This document shows, one piece after another, positions 63,584 through 64,000 of a stretch of DNA of 64,000 bases. The stretch covers positions 2,108,001-2,172,000 of the forward strand of contig NZ_CP045652.1 of assembly GCF_009557615.1 (NCBI RefSeq), read 5' to 3'. Position numbers and translations under genes: made by a program. Source of the stretch: Sphingobacteruim zhuxiongii (GTDB lineage Bacteria; Bacteroidota; Bacteroidia; Sphingobacteriales; Sphingobacteriaceae). The notes beneath the pieces are model-generated. The model made no database searches, was not told the DNA's origin, and saw only the letters and a program-made list of their open reading frames with translations. The stretch's first letter is position 1. Each line of letters begins with the position of its first letter.

Positions 63584-64000
63584 ATGGATACTGGAAAAGA
63601 CAACAAAAACAATGTCTGTGTAGCGGTCATAGATGACAATGCACAGCTTCGGGATATATCCGTAAATCAGCTTGAAAATTCGGGTTATACGGTATTGTTC
63701 CAAACAGGTGTCGGGCAGGAAGCCCTGCAAAAGTTAAAAGAGCATGACGGGTGGCCGGATGTCTGTATCATCGAGGAAGACTTTGCCACCGCTAAACTTT
63801 TGCTCGAAAAGCATCCCGATTTAAAAATCCTAATTTCAAGTACGCAAGATGACACGGAAAGTATAACGGATATGCTAAAGGCAGGTGTTTCGGGCTATAT
63901 ATTGAAATTCGCCGACCCCAATGAAATGCTAACCGCCGTTAAAGTACTGAGTGAAAACAAAAAATATTTCAGTGTTGGGATTAGCGGTACAGCAACGGAA
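63584..64000 (+). CDS. Response regulator, partial, with altered phosphosite
   Basis: At least 139 residues to the window edge. The receiver domain shows the acidic pair in VAVIDDNAQLRDIS, the conserved Thr/Ser in ILISSTQDD and Lys in GYILKFADPNEM. In the place of the usual phospho-accepting Asp ('PDxxxxDxxMP') the protein has Glu: WPDVCIIEEDFAT. Glu may mimic the phosphorylated state. Spacing and the end of the visible part suggest a NarL/LuxR-type DNA-binding domain follows outside the window. Confidence 0.75.
   Translation, partial: MDTGKDNKNNVCVAVIDDNAQLRDISVNQLENSGYTVLFQTGVGQEALQKLKEHDGWPDVCIIEEDFATAKLLLEKHPDLKILISSTQDDTESITDMLKAGVSGYILKFADPNEMLTAVKVLSENKKYFSVGISGTATE

Noticed and set aside
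1..64000. CRISPR arrays
   Set aside because: No short direct repeats with regular spacers were seen; the only short tandem repeat is the 12-base pair at 19389-19412.

Overview
The window is AT-rich Bacteroidota DNA, most likely from a Sphingobacterium-like member of the Sphingobacteriaceae (inference). The evidence is a CTnDOT-type conjugation module (traA-F, DUF3408, DUF4133 and DUF4134 proteins, mobA/B/C, rteC, DUF3945, topB), lipoproteins with Bacteroidota-style lipoboxes, an Erm(F)-like methyltransferase and a Bacteroidota-type tyrosine integrase. I see no rRNA, intact tRNA or CRISPR array. Almost everything to the right of about 6.8 kb is accessory DNA.

Layout. 1-6.5 kb: chromosomal-looking genes, including an unusual three-gene cluster (two related proteins of unknown function plus a CHAP-like/LGFP protein). 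6.8-13.8 kb: small lipoproteins, immunity-like genes (one Imm27-like), a decayed RHS toxin tail and an 850-bp duplication, mixed with what look like integron-type gene cassettes. 13.8-19.3 kb: the end of an integrative element, with an IS3-family copy, a HEPN protein and partner, XRE and helix-turn-helix regulators and a tyrosine integrase. 19.5-28.9 kb: a defence island (HEPN/AbiJ-like protein, a DUF4011-helicase-Vsr protein of 1547 aa, and a SIR2-like protein) next to its own large serine recombinase, bordered by copies of a tRNA-like repeat. 28.9-32.7 kb: a 1263-aa nuclease-like protein of unknown function. 33-61.5 kb: a scrambled CTnDOT-like conjugative element carrying erm, a second rteC, a BtrH-type cassette, duplicated araC/SDR genes, an Abi gene placed inside the mob operon and a four-gene TIR/TIR/SLATT/TIR operon placed between traD and traE. 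61.5-64 kb: small membrane proteins and a response regulator that runs off the edge.

Four copies of one 1254-bp IS3-family element have reshaped the region. One splits topB (3-bp target duplication GTA) and one splits traA (duplication AAA). One joins the first 19 codons of traG to the last part of traQ, so traG-traP are missing. One, frameshifted itself, truncates a membrane-protein gene and the HEPN gene. The conjugative element is therefore very unlikely to transfer itself, but it keeps relaxase, coupling protein and oriT-like hairpins and might be mobilised in trans.

The strongest candidates for an under-described system are the compact TIR-TIR-SLATT-TIR operon (56.5-59.0 kb), the HEPN + helicase-Vsr + SIR2 operon (20.1-26.5 kb) and the integron-like cassettes without a visible integron integrase (8.15-9.2 kb, 13.4 kb, 41.9-43.1 kb).
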